A stretch of DNA of 33,745 nucleotides, from NCBI GenBank assembly GCA_016184145.1, contig JACPDF010000012.1:1-33745 (forward strand), read 5' to 3'. The DNA comes from Candidatus Woesearchaeota archaeon (GTDB taxonomy: Archaea > Nanobdellota > Nanobdellia > Woesearchaeales > GW2011-AR4). Both the position numbers and the translations under genes were made by a program. The first letter of the stretch is position 1; each line of letters starts with the position of its first letter. Below are positions 9,184 through 17,098 of the stretch, piece by piece. Below the pieces are notes generated by a model. The model did not search any database. It was not told where the DNA came from and saw only the letters and a program-made list of their open reading frames with translations.

Positions 9184-11441
9184 TAGCTTACCCTTAGCTT
9201 TGAGGTAAGGTCATTCCATATAACATCAGGGTTTATCTTTGTAAACTGGGTTCCCTGGGCAAGCACATAATATGTATCTCCTTCCCTGCTACATTTTATT
9301 CCTGAACCTGCATCCTTGTTCTTCTCGTTAAACTCGTCTATGAAGCGGCATATATCTGTGTTGAAGTTTTTGTATTCTATAATAAGGTTATTGAAGCCTC
9401 TGCCTTCCATATTTCCCTTTATTTCCTTACTGCCGCTCTTGCTTATGTAAAGCTTGTTGAATCTTTTTAGGCTGTCGAGGTAAGATGTGTCGAAAGGCTC
9501 CTGTATTGTGGCGCTTATCTTGTTTATTATTGCATCGAAAGGGTTCTTTATGAAACTGATAAAAGTGTCAAGGAAATTTGTTGTCCCTATTGTAAAGAAT
9601 TGCTTGCTATAGATAATGCTGTTAAGCTTCTGGTTGTACCATACCTTGTTGCTGCTGTCGCATGCATGATATTGGCCGTCGTTTATCAAAGCTGGATTGC
9701 AGTCATCGACGCCTATTGTTTTCAGGAATGGCCCAATATCCGCAACTGGCTTGTTTAGAGAAGTTCCTATAAAGACCCCATCATTAAATACCAGGGTGCA
9801 GAAGTTATTGTTATTTTCTGAAGTGACAAGGCTTCCTGCTAACTGCCCCTGAATCAAGTAATTTAGATTATTAAGCGTGTTTTCCGAAGTGTCGCAAAAT
9901 GCTATAAAATCGCTTGTTTTTGCTATATCAATTAATTGCAAAGCAACAAATTTTGTCCTGGATGTCCATTGGCCGTTTTCGCAATAATCATCCTTTATGA
10001 ACTGCTCATTTGTTATACATACCGGATTTTTATCCGGCTGGTTGTTGTCATCAGGATTTCCTGAAGGATTGACAAAGCACTGGTCACTCTCAGGGCAAAA
10101 TCCTCCCGTGCCTTCAGGATTGAAGTTTAAGGAAGCATTGACCCAGTTTCCATCCACACACCTAAAGCCGTTAACTGCCGGAGCATTTGGCTTGTTTCTC
10201 TGGTTTTGTATGCATTGAGCGCCATCCCAGCAGCTTGTTGCAGAGCAGCATTCTGACGGCTGCTGCACATTTTGGAAAGAAACCGGAACCGTGCTTATAT
10301 GGGATTTATCCTGACCGGAAGCAAGCTCCCATTCATTGTTAAAGGAGCAGAAATAAAACTTATTTGTGTCCTGAAAGCAATAATCCTTGTTTTGCACAAG
10401 TTGCTGGCCTGTATGAGTGTCTATAAGGCTTAAAATGCCGCTATCCTGTGCATTACAACCGTAAAACACTCCATCAATGTTTGCTGTATCCTCCATGTCT
10501 GGCACCATATTTCCTGTCAATACTGCTTCCTTGTTCCAGCAGCCTCCTCTGGTGCCAGCTGGGTCGTTATAGTATTCATTAATATCATCTGCTTCGCTAC
10601 AGCATTTAGTCCCTGTCCAGAAGAATCCTGCTCCCTGGCATGATGCCTGATCCTTTACATCAAGATCTGTTGCGAAGGTTTTATCTGAAGCACAGTAATA
10701 GGTTGTTTGTCCTGATTTTACAGAGCCTCCTGATGAAAGCCTTTTCCCATCTGTCTGTGAATTGCAGCTGGCAGAGCCGCAGCATTCTGTCCATGCACCT
10801 TTTCCAGAACTTGTATTGCATAGATATTGATGACCATTGACATCCTTGATTTGAAAGGAATTGCAGAGCAGCCAGTCTTTTCCGTCTGATAATCTTTCCT
10901 CATCATTGCAGCCTATATGGATAATATCTCCTGGATTTGCTTCTGCAGAAAACCAAGTTCCTATCCTGAGATTAGCACTCATAGAGCATATCTGCCTGTC
11001 TATAACTTGGTCAAAGCGCTTTTCCTCAACTATAAGGCTGCAATCATTGCTATCATCGCCACAGCATCCTATATTATCTGTCCATGATGTTCCGCTTATG
11101 CAGCTGCACGCCCCTCCAGATTGATCAGGGTCTGTCTGCTTTAAATCACTCGCAAAACCAGCCTGGCTGCAAGTGCAGCCGCTGCCTATGCATGCACTCT
11201 GGGGCAAATAATATCTGAATTCTTCCGGTGATAAGGAGCCTGCATCTGCCTTGATGTCGCCTGAAGTGTAGCATCCTTGTGTCTGATAGCCGCAAGGCGG
11301 TGGGGGCGGTGGTGGAGGGCCTCCCCCTCCCCCGTCTCCTCCAAATGCAACTGCTGTAGAAGAAAAAAGAACTGCTGAAAAAATTAAAATTGTGGCTATA
11401 TTGAAAATCTTAGAAGCCTTGGCAATGCTCAATACTTTCAT
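9183..11441 (-). CDS. Secreted Cys-rich protein with Gly/Pro tract
   Basis: A 752-aa protein. Residues 1-32 are a signal peptide with a hydrophobic core around residues 13-30. A poly-Gly then poly-Pro tract follows (about 34-49), then ~450 residues dense in Cys, often as CC or CxC pairs, and a Cys-poorer C-terminal half (about 500-752). No enzyme family was recognised. It has no clear C-terminal TM helix, so it is probably secreted or held by partners. Its start overlaps the stop of the acyltransferase-like gene by 4 nt, and its stop is coupled to the pilin-like gene downstream, so the proteins are probably made in concert. Confidence 0.8.
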   Translation of the reverse strand: MKVLSIAKASKIFNIATILIFSAVLFSSTAVAFGGDGGGGGPPPPPPPPCGYQTQGCYTSGDIKADAGSLSPEEFRYYLPQSACIGSGCTCSQAGFASDLKQTDPDQSGGACSCISGTSWTDNIGCCGDDSNDCSLIVEEKRFDQVIDRQICSMSANLRIGTWFSAEANPGDIIHIGCNDEERLSDGKDWLLCNSFQIKDVNGHQYLCNTSSGKGAWTECCGSASCNSQTDGKRLSSGGSVKSGQTTYYCASDKTFATDLDVKDQASCQGAGFFWTGTKCCSEADDINEYYNDPAGTRGGCWNKEAVLTGNMVPDMEDTANIDGVFYGCNAQDSGILSLIDTHTGQQLVQNKDYCFQDTNKFYFCSFNNEWELASGQDKSHISTVPVSFQNVQQPSECCSATSCWDGAQCIQNQRNKPNAPAVNGFRCVDGNWVNASLNFNPEGTGGFCPESDQCFVNPSGNPDDNNQPDKNPVCITNEQFIKDDYCENGQWTSRTKFVALQLIDIAKTSDFIAFCDTSENTLNNLNYLIQGQLAGSLVTSENNNNFCTLVFNDGVFIGTSLNKPVADIGPFLKTIGVDDCNPALINDGQYHACDSSNKVWYNQKLNSIIYSKQFFTIGTTNFLDTFISFIKNPFDAIINKISATIQEPFDTSYLDSLKRFNKLYISKSGSKEIKGNMEGRGFNNLIIEYKNFNTDICRFIDEFNEKNKDAGSGIKCSREGDTYYVLAQGTQFTKINPDVIWNDLTSKLRVS

Positions 11442-12868
11442 TTTCCCTCTTTTTTGAACATTATGGTAATACTAAATATTATAATCAAATAAACTAAAAA
11501 ATTACCATATCTTGTATAAAAGGTTTTATAGTTATTTAAATAAATATCGCCTATTAAAATGTTTTGTTTTTTTGGTTCAATTGAATAAATAACCTTTCCA
11601 AAAGGATTTATTATTTGAGTCAGGCCGTCATTCGTTGCCCTCACCACATATTTCGCGTTTTCTGCTGCCCTTAACTTAGCAAATTGCGCTATAATGTGCA
11701 TGCCTCTTCCGAGGTATTGATTGTTGGACATGGACACGATAAATTGCGAGCCTTGGTTTGAATGGCTTCTTACAACCCACTGCATATTCTCTTCATTGCA
11801 AATTACAACTCCAAATTTTTTATTGTTGTATTGTATTATGTTGGTCTGGTTGCCCTTTATTACTTTTATTTTGTCTGCCAGAAAGAATGGAGACACAGAA
11901 TCATAAGTGTCGAATGTACCATCCGGCTTGAACACAAAAGCAGTATCGGTGTTCGTATCGCCTTCATATTTAAGCGAGCCGATAATTAAAACTTCGTTTA
12001 AATCTACCGAAGTTTTTTGGAGTGTTTTTAATGCATTTTCATTTTTTCTTAAATCTTGTGGTAAGGAGTATTCAGGCCAAATCACCAAGTCTGGCTTTTC
12101 TTTTGACGCTTCTAAAGTCATATTAAGATAAGTGCCCAACACTATATCAAAAGTATGATTTTGCCTCCATTCGAATGAGTAGGGGAAGTTTCCTTGCAGC
12201 AAAGCCACTTTAATCTTATTATCGTATAGAAAATCAGAGTAATTGGTGTATAAGATGGAGAATATAATCAGAGAGGCTAAAAATAAAAGCAAAAAAACCA
12301 ATTTATTATTTTTTTTAATAAAATAGCAGGCAATGACGGAGTTAAAAAGAATTATAAGAAAAGTGATTCCATAGCTGCCAAAATACCACACTAAAGGGAT
12401 TAGAGATGGCTGGAAAATGGCAAAATCCATCCAGTATATTTGTATTGGCAGCAATGAGTAAATCAACAGCAAAAGAATCCATATAACTGGAGGCAACAGA
12501 ACCGCATAATTGCTCTTTATTTTTTTAGAAATCGATGAAACAGCTACCATAAAAAAAATAAAATATAGAGTAAAAACTAAGATAATGCTTACATAAATCA
12601 AACGGTAAAAAGCAGTTTTTAACTCATAAACCCAGCTGAAAAATGCTATGGATGTTATTATTCCATAAATGGCGCTGTATATTATTATTCTCTTGTAATT
12701 CTTAGTGTATGTAAGATATAATAGCGGAACAAAAGCAAACCAAATAAGAAAATAGAGTCCATAAGAAATTAAAATCGACATTATTATGGATAACAATAAC
12801 AAGAAAATTTCAAGGTTTGATTTGGAAAAATCCCAAAACAATTTTAGTTTTTCTTTGCTTGCTCTCAT
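11438..12868 (-). CDS. Apolipoprotein N-acyltransferase-like membrane protein (Lnt/nitrilase family)
   Basis: A 476-aa protein. About seven or eight hydrophobic helices fill residues 18-207, then a carbon-nitrogen hydrolase (nitrilase) domain occupies 219-445, then a final TM helix at 455-471: the Lnt architecture. Visible Lnt features are E266 in VIWPEYSLP (catalytic Glu), C357 in GVVICNEE (nucleophile), and the conserved LRAAENAKYVVRATNDG (399-415). At the usual YDKxxLVPF site, which carries the catalytic Lys, the sequence reads YDSVSPFF (322-329), so the Lys appears to be replaced by Ser324. Bacterial Lnt adds the third acyl chain to lipoproteins; it is uncommon in archaea. Here the operon also encodes a lipoprotein, which fits such a role, but the missing Lys argues for altered or lost activity. 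It overlaps rnp3 by 4 nt. Confidence 0.8.
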   Translation of the reverse strand: MRASKEKLKLFWDFSKSNLEIFLLLLSIIMSILISYGLYFLIWFAFVPLLYLTYTKNYKRIIIYSAIYGIITSIAFFSWVYELKTAFYRLIYVSIILVFTLYFIFFMVAVSSISKKIKSNYAVLLPPVIWILLLLIYSLLPIQIYWMDFAIFQPSLIPLVWYFGSYGITFLIILFNSVIACYFIKKNNKLVFLLLFLASLIIFSILYTNYSDFLYDNKIKVALLQGNFPYSFEWRQNHTFDIVLGTYLNMTLEASKEKPDLVIWPEYSLPQDLRKNENALKTLQKTSVDLNEVLIIGSLKYEGDTNTDTAFVFKPDGTFDTYDSVSPFFLADKIKVIKGNQTNIIQYNNKKFGVVICNEENMQWVVRSHSNQGSQFIVSMSNNQYLGRGMHIIAQFAKLRAAENAKYVVRATNDGLTQIINPFGKVIYSIEPKKQNILIGDIYLNNYKTFYTRYGNFLVYLIIIFSITIMFKKEGK

Positions 12869-13479
12869 AAATTGTATGAAAGATAATTTTTGTTGCTTTG
12901 GTTTTCCATCCCAAGCAGACTAAATAAACTTCTAATATCATGCGGCGCCCTTAACTTATACGGATTTTCTGCAAAAGATGCAATAATGGTTTTAACTTTG
13001 TATTTCCTGCACAGCATTATGTTCTGCATCATCCTTCCTATTATTATTCCTTTATTTTTTGAATTAATTATTGAATTTAATGAAAACCCTATTACAATGT
13101 TTTTGTCATGTGCTAATTTTGCCGTAATATGATCCAAGCCAGAGCCGCGCTGGTGTATAAAATCCTTTTTGCCGTATTCTTCCAGGGAAAAAATCATGTT
13201 TGTGTATGACCTTTCAATAATCTCGCGGCTGTTGAACGGGCTCTTGACTGCAACAAAAACATTTTTATTTTTGAATTTATTAGTTATTTTTTGAATGTTT
13301 CTTTCGTTTGCAAGAATTCCATAATTTATTTTTATATTTGCATCTAATGCTTTCGGGTTTTTTTGCCTCTCCATATATTCATCAAAATTGTAAAGAAACA
13401 ATAATCCTTTGTATCCTAGTTTTCCTGCTATTGAGATAAATTCCTCTTCATTGCTGCTGGGGATTACAATATCAATCAT
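12865..13479 (-). CDS. rnp3: Ribonuclease P protein component 3 (p30/Rpp30)
   Basis: A 204-aa protein matching the archaeal RNase P p30 family, a TIM-barrel-like subunit that assists the RNA catalyst in removing tRNA 5' leaders. Diagnostic segments are HQRGSGLDHITAKLA (109-123), GFSLNSIIN (131-139), and the C-terminal KVKTIIASFAENPYKLRAPHD (161-181). Length is usual for the family. It is the first gene of the surface-protein operon, with a TATA box about 25 nt upstream and no Shine-Dalgarno sequence, so it is probably leaderless. The reason an RNase P gene heads a cell-surface operon is unclear. Confidence 0.9.
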   Translation of the reverse strand: MIDIVIPSSNEEEFISIAGKLGYKGLLFLYNFDEYMERQKNPKALDANIKINYGILANERNIQKITNKFKNKNVFVAVKSPFNSREIIERSYTNMIFSLEEYGKKDFIHQRGSGLDHITAKLAHDKNIVIGFSLNSIINSKNKGIIIGRMMQNIMLCRKYKVKTIIASFAENPYKLRAPHDIRSLFSLLGMENQSNKNYLSYNL

Positions 13480-13497
13480 CTTCTTGAGTTTAATTCC

Positions 13498-13509
13498 AGT
13501 TTATTTAAT
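13498..13509 (-). promoter_or_regulatory. TATA box of rnp3 and the surface operon
   Basis: On the minus strand this reads ATTAAATAAACT. Its centre lies about 25 nt before the rnp3 ATG, which predicts a leaderless transcript for the whole seven-gene operon. Confidence 0.55.
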
Positions 13510-13536
13510 AATTATCGCTATGAGTTTAATATTTAT

Positions 13537-13587
13537 ATTATTTTCTATATTGAAATTTATTGGTTTTTCCATAAGAAACAGAGGAGG
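13537..13587 (+). promoter_or_regulatory. Origin-like motif pair in the rnp3/tbp intergenic region
   Basis: The 19-nt string at 13537-13555 is identical to 25701-25719 in the predicted origin. It is followed by 13564-13587, which starts with the same TTTTTCCATA as the right-hand ORB-like site at 25751 and continues AAGAAACAGAGGAGG. This resembles a degenerate Orc1/Cdc6 binding site and could be a regulatory site for tbp or rnp3. Function is inferred only. Confidence 0.35.
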
Positions 13588-13638
13588 CACACCGTCTGTG
13601 ATATTTATAAAGGAATCCTGCTTTTTAAACATAAAAGT

Positions 13639-13648
13639 ATTTAAATAC
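13639..13648 (+). promoter_or_regulatory. TATA box of tbp
   Basis: TATTTAAATA predicts a transcript start near 13670, leaving a leader of about 36 nt that keeps the GGGGGGTG ribosome site at 13692-13699, 6 nt before the ATG. A second TATA-like box (CTTTATAAAT, 13664-13673) lies closer, but would start transcription inside that ribosome site. Confidence 0.5.
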
Positions 13649-13705
13649 AAGCCCGTTTTTAAGCTTTATAAATCAAATTTGTGATTAGTTTGGGGGGTGT
13701 AAATC

Positions 13706-14299
13706 ATGGCTAAAAAGGTCAAAGCTAAAGCTGTTAAATTAAGCAAAGGAACGAGGGACATCAAGATTGTGAATATAGTTGTTTCTACATCATTGGAGCA
13801 TGATGTGCCATTAGAAAAAATGGCTGCTACTTTAAGCAATACGGAATACAATCCGGAGCAGTTTCCTGGATTAGTTATAAGGATCAAGGAGCCTAAAACA
13901 TCTGCATTGATTTTTAGTTCCGGTAAAGTTGTGTGCACTGGAGCAAGAACCTTGGATAAAGTCGAGGAAAGCATAAAGAAGATAATAAAAAGTTTGGAAA
14001 AGATAAATGTTAGGATAACAGTCAAGCCAAAAATAAACATCCAGAATATTGTTGCCTCTGGCAGCGTAGGCATGGACCTTAACCTTAATGATTTAGCAAC
14101 AAAACTAAGGAATGTTGAATATGAGCCTGAGCAGTTTCCTGGACTGGTGTATAAGCTGCCAGCCACGAAAAGCAGCCCGCAGGCAACATTTTTGCTCTTT
14201 AGCAATGGCAAGATAGTATGCACAGGAACAAAAAGCGAGAAAGAAGTCCATGCTGCTGTTGATGTCCTGGTTGAGAACCTCAAGAAGGTTAAGGCCTGA
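13706..14299 (+). CDS. tbp: TATA-box binding protein (TBP)
   Basis: A 197-aa general transcription factor that binds the archaeal TATA box and recruits TFB and RNA polymerase. It shows the two-fold TBP repeat: residues ~18-105 and ~109-197, each with an EYxPEQFPGLV segment and an FSxGKxVCTG segment. F53/F70 and F144/F165 are the expected DNA-kinking phenylalanines. A basic N-terminal tip (AKKVKAKAVK) precedes the fold. The start is supported by a strong GGGGGGTG ribosome site 6 nt upstream. It is divergent from rnp3 and followed by mcm, which has its own promoter. Arginine codons are all AGR (5 of 5). Confidence 0.97.
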   Translation: MAKKVKAKAVKLSKGTRDIKIVNIVVSTSLEHDVPLEKMAATLSNTEYNPEQFPGLVIRIKEPKTSALIFSSGKVVCTGARTLDKVEESIKKIIKSLEKINVRITVKPKINIQNIVASGSVGMDLNLNDLATKLRNVEYEPEQFPGLVYKLPATKSSPQATFLLFSNGKIVCTGTKSEKEVHAAVDVLVENLKKVKA

Positions 14300-14305
14300 G
14301 CAGAT

Positions 14306-14321
14306 TTTCTTTTTTTATCTT
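14306..14321 (+). terminator. Poly-T terminator after tbp
   Basis: A T-rich run (TTTTCTTTTTTTATCT) begins a few nucleotides after the tbp stop, the usual archaeal termination signal. There is no strong hairpin. Confidence 0.5.
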
Positions 14322-14328
14322 AGTTTGA

Positions 14329-14350
14329 GCACTGGACATCCGCGCGTAAG
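14329..14350 (+). promoter_or_regulatory. Upstream element shared by the mcm and LAGLIDADG-gene promoters
   Basis: This 22-nt element starts GCACTGGACAT and ends GCGTAAG. It matches 31801-31822 at 18 of 22 positions. In both places it lies directly 5' of a TATA box, so it may be an operator or activator site. Confidence 0.45.
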
Positions 14351-14360
14351 CTATTTAAAA
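14351..14360 (+). promoter_or_regulatory. TATA box of mcm
   Basis: CTATTTAAAA is centred about 27 nt before the ATG at 14383. This predicts transcription starting at the start codon (leaderless) and supports the ATG over the GTG two codons earlier. Confidence 0.6.
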
Positions 14361-14382
14361 ACAAGAAAATAATGATGTGATT

Positions 14383-16416
14383 ATGCAAGAATTGGTCAAG
14401 GTTGATGCGAACGAGCAGATAAAGAGGTTTCATGAGTTTTTAGAGTCATATTATTATGCGGAAATTATCGAAAATTTAAGGAAAGACCTTAAGTTTGTTG
14501 TTGTTGATTTTGCCGAGCTTTCTAAATTTGATCTGGATTTAGCGAATGAGCTTTTGGAAAATCCTGAGGATACTATAAAAGCTGCGGAAATTGCCCTACA
14601 GCAGTTTGACCTAGAAGAGATAAACGGGGCAAAGGTAAGGTTTTCTAATCTGCCAAAGAACCAGAGAATAATGGTAAGGAACATAAGGAGCAAGCATATA
14701 GGAAAATTAATGGAAGTCGAGGGTATTGTAAGGCAGAAATCCGATGTAAGACCTCAAGTAACGGCTGCAAGGTTTGAATGTCCTGTATGCGGGAATATAA
14801 TTAATGTATTGCAACTGAATGGCAGCTTCAGGGAGCCGAGCAAGTGTGGGTGCGGCAGGAAGGGAAAATTCACTTTGTTGAGCAAAGAATTAGTAGATGC
14901 GCAGGGGATTGTATTGGAGGAAACACCTGAAAGCCTTGAAGGCGGCGAGCAGCCCAAAAGAGCCAATATTTTCCTGAAAGATGATTTGGTGAGCCCGTTA
15001 AGCGAGAGAAAAACAAATCCGGGCAGCAAGATAGATGTTGTTGGCATCGTCAAGGAAGTTCCTATTATACAAAAAACAGGCACAAAATCAACAAGGTTTG
15101 ATTTAATGATAGAGGCAAACTATGTCGGCTCTGTTGAAGAGACGTTCTATGAGATCGACATAACTGAAGAAGAAGAGCAAAAAATCAAGGATATGTCGCA
15201 GGATCCTGATCTATTCAGAAAACTGATTAATTCTGTGGCACCTTCGATTTATGGCTATGAGAAAGTCAAAGAGTCCCTGTTATTGCAGCTTGTTGGCGGC
15301 GTGAGGAAAGTAAGGAGTGACAAGGTTGTAAGCAGGGGGGATATGCACGTGTTGCTTGTTGGCGATCCAGGATCGGGAAAAAGCGCATTGTTAAAGAGAG
15401 TAAGCACCATTTCCCCAAAAGGGAGGTATGTCAGCGGGAGGGGAGTTTCCGGAGCCGGATTAACAGCAACAGTTGTGAGAGATGAATTTTTAAGGGGATG
15501 GAGCCTAGAAGCTGGCGCTTTGGTTTTAGCTTCGAATGGCATTTGCTGCATAGATGAGATGGACAAGATGACAACAGATGACAGGGCTGCTATGCACGAG
15601 GCACTTGAACAGCAAACCGTCAGCATATCGAAGGCAACCATACAGGCCACATTAATTGCAAGGACTACTGTTCTTGCAGCAGCTAATCCAAAATTCGGAA
15701 GGTTTGACCCTTATGGAGTAATTGCTGACCAGATAAATATGCCGCCTACTTTGATAAACAGGTTTGACCTTATATTTCCGATAAAAGACCTTCCTGACCC
15801 GGTAAGGGATGAGAAGCTTGCAAGCCATTTGCTGGTGCTGCACCAGACTCCGGACCTGTATGAGCCAGAACTGTCAACAGAATTTTTAAGGAAATATATT
15901 GCTTATGCAAAGCAAAAAATAGTCCCAAGGCTTAGTGATAGGGCTTTGCAGGAAATAAAGGAATTTTACCTTGCAATGAGAAGCAGCGGAAGCACAGATG
16001 AGGGCATTAAGGCAGTACCGATATCCGCCAGACAGTTGGAAGCGCTGGTAAGACTTGCAGAGGCTTCTGCAAGATTGAGATTAAGCCAGGAAACCACAAG
16101 AGAGGATGCAAGAAGGGCAATCGAACTTCTGGAATACTCCTTAATGCAGATTGGCCTCGACAAGGAAACAGGAAAAATAGATATTGACAGGATTGCTACA
16201 GGCATATCAGCATCACAAAGAAGCCACATACTTGTCGTAAAGGAAATCATAAACGAGCTTGAGAATAAATTAGGAAAAACAATCCCCATAGATGATATTG
16301 TTGAGGAGTCAAAGCTCAAAGGTATTGACGAGGAAAAAGTTGAGGAAGTCATTGAGAAGCTCAAGAGGGTTGGTGAGGTATTTGAACCTCGTAGGGGCTT
16401 TATAAGCAAGATATAA
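14383..16416 (+). CDS. mcm: MCM replicative helicase
   Basis: A 677-aa ATP-driven 3'-5' helicase that unwinds DNA at the fork as a hexamer. The N-terminal domain carries a zinc site (CPVC at 133-136, then CGC at 155-157). The AAA+ core has Walker A GDPGSGKS (327-334), Walker B CCIDEMD (388-394), the MCM-specific NRFDLIF arginine finger (R460), and sensor segments around AANPKFGRFDPYG. The C terminus (about 600-677) is a winged helix ending in GEVFEPRRGF. The length is normal and there is no intein. ATG 14383 is preferred over GTG 14377 because the TATA spacing fits leaderless transcription. It is followed by an OB-fold gene with a similar winged-helix tail. Confidence 0.96.
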   Translation: MQELVKVDANEQIKRFHEFLESYYYAEIIENLRKDLKFVVVDFAELSKFDLDLANELLENPEDTIKAAEIALQQFDLEEINGAKVRFSNLPKNQRIMVRNIRSKHIGKLMEVEGIVRQKSDVRPQVTAARFECPVCGNIINVLQLNGSFREPSKCGCGRKGKFTLLSKELVDAQGIVLEETPESLEGGEQPKRANIFLKDDLVSPLSERKTNPGSKIDVVGIVKEVPIIQKTGTKSTRFDLMIEANYVGSVEETFYEIDITEEEEQKIKDMSQDPDLFRKLINSVAPSIYGYEKVKESLLLQLVGGVRKVRSDKVVSRGDMHVLLVGDPGSGKSALLKRVSTISPKGRYVSGRGVSGAGLTATVVRDEFLRGWSLEAGALVLASNGICCIDEMDKMTTDDRAAMHEALEQQTVSISKATIQATLIARTTVLAAANPKFGRFDPYGVIADQINMPPTLINRFDLIFPIKDLPDPVRDEKLASHLLVLHQTPDLYEPELSTEFLRKYIAYAKQKIVPRLSDRALQEIKEFYLAMRSSGSTDEGIKAVPISARQLEALVRLAEASARLRLSQETTREDARRAIELLEYSLMQIGLDKETGKIDIDRIATGISASQRSHILVVKEIINELENKLGKTIPIDDIVEESKLKGIDEEKVEEVIEKLKRVGEVFEPRRGFISKI

Positions 16417-16426
16417 ATTGTGTAAA

Positions 16427-16436
16427 ATATTTAAAC
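16427..16436 (+). promoter_or_regulatory. TATA box of the OB-fold gene
   Basis: ATATTTAAAC is centred about 29 nt before GTG 16461, so the gene can be transcribed on its own, probably leaderless. Confidence 0.5.
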
Positions 16437-16460
16437 TTCATTTGTTTTTTCTTTCGCAGG

Positions 16461-17093
16461 GTGTGGATTTTGGAGCTTGGAAGTTTACAAAGGAGGCATA
16501 TTGCATATAAATTAAGAATAAAGGATATTCTTAGTTCCAGGTATATAAAAACGGACGGGGTTAATCCAAACTACCTGCAGATAAACAGCCAGGAAGTTTT
16601 AAGACTCAATGTCATAGGGGTGGTGGTGCAGAAATCGGATATGGAAAACTATTCCGGGATTGTAATAGATGATGGCACAGGGAAAATATCGGCAAGGGTC
16701 TTTGAAAATAATTTTTTGCTGAACAATGTAAATGTAGGGGATGTTGTGCTTGTTATCGGAAGGCCGAGAGAGTATCTTGAGGAAAAATACCTGCTTGTTG
16801 AGATAGCGAAGAAAATTGATCCTTTATGGGCAAAAGCCAGGAAGCTGGAATTAAAGGATTTTAATTTGCAGGATAAGGATGATGTTAAAGGGGATGAGGG
16901 TAATAAAGAGATTTTCGATGAAAGCCAGAAGAGCAGAATCCTCAAGATAATAAAGGAGCTTGACAAAGGGGAAGGCGTTTCCATCGATGACTTGCCTTCT
17001 GCCCTTGGGAATGTTGATCAGATTGTTAATGTTCTTTTAAGGGAAGGGGATGTTTTTGAAGTCAGGCCAGGAAGATTAAAGGTGTTGGAATAA
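16461..17093 (+). CDS. OB-fold / winged-helix single-strand DNA-binding protein, RPA32-like
   Basis: A 210-aa protein. Residues 9-28 (LQRRHIAYKLRIKDILSSRY) resemble the start of archaeal RPA-family proteins. Residues ~47-117 form an OB-fold (RLNVIGVVVQKSD ... SGIVIDDGTGKISARVF ... VGDVVLVIGRPRE), which suggests single-strand DNA or RNA binding. An acidic linker (133-155) leads to a C-terminal winged helix (155-210), the layout of RPA32. GTG is used as start because the TATA spacing fits; a TTG at 16470 is also possible. It follows mcm by 44 nt, so a role at the replication fork is likely. Its last 25 residues resemble the end of MCM. Confidence 0.75.
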   Translation: MWILELGSLQRRHIAYKLRIKDILSSRYIKTDGVNPNYLQINSQEVLRLNVIGVVVQKSDMENYSGIVIDDGTGKISARVFENNFLLNNVNVGDVVLVIGRPREYLEEKYLLVEIAKKIDPLWAKARKLELKDFNLQDKDDVKGDEGNKEIFDESQKSRILKIIKELDKGEGVSIDDLPSALGNVDQIVNVLLREGDVFEVRPGRLKVLE

Positions 17094-17098
17094 AATTT

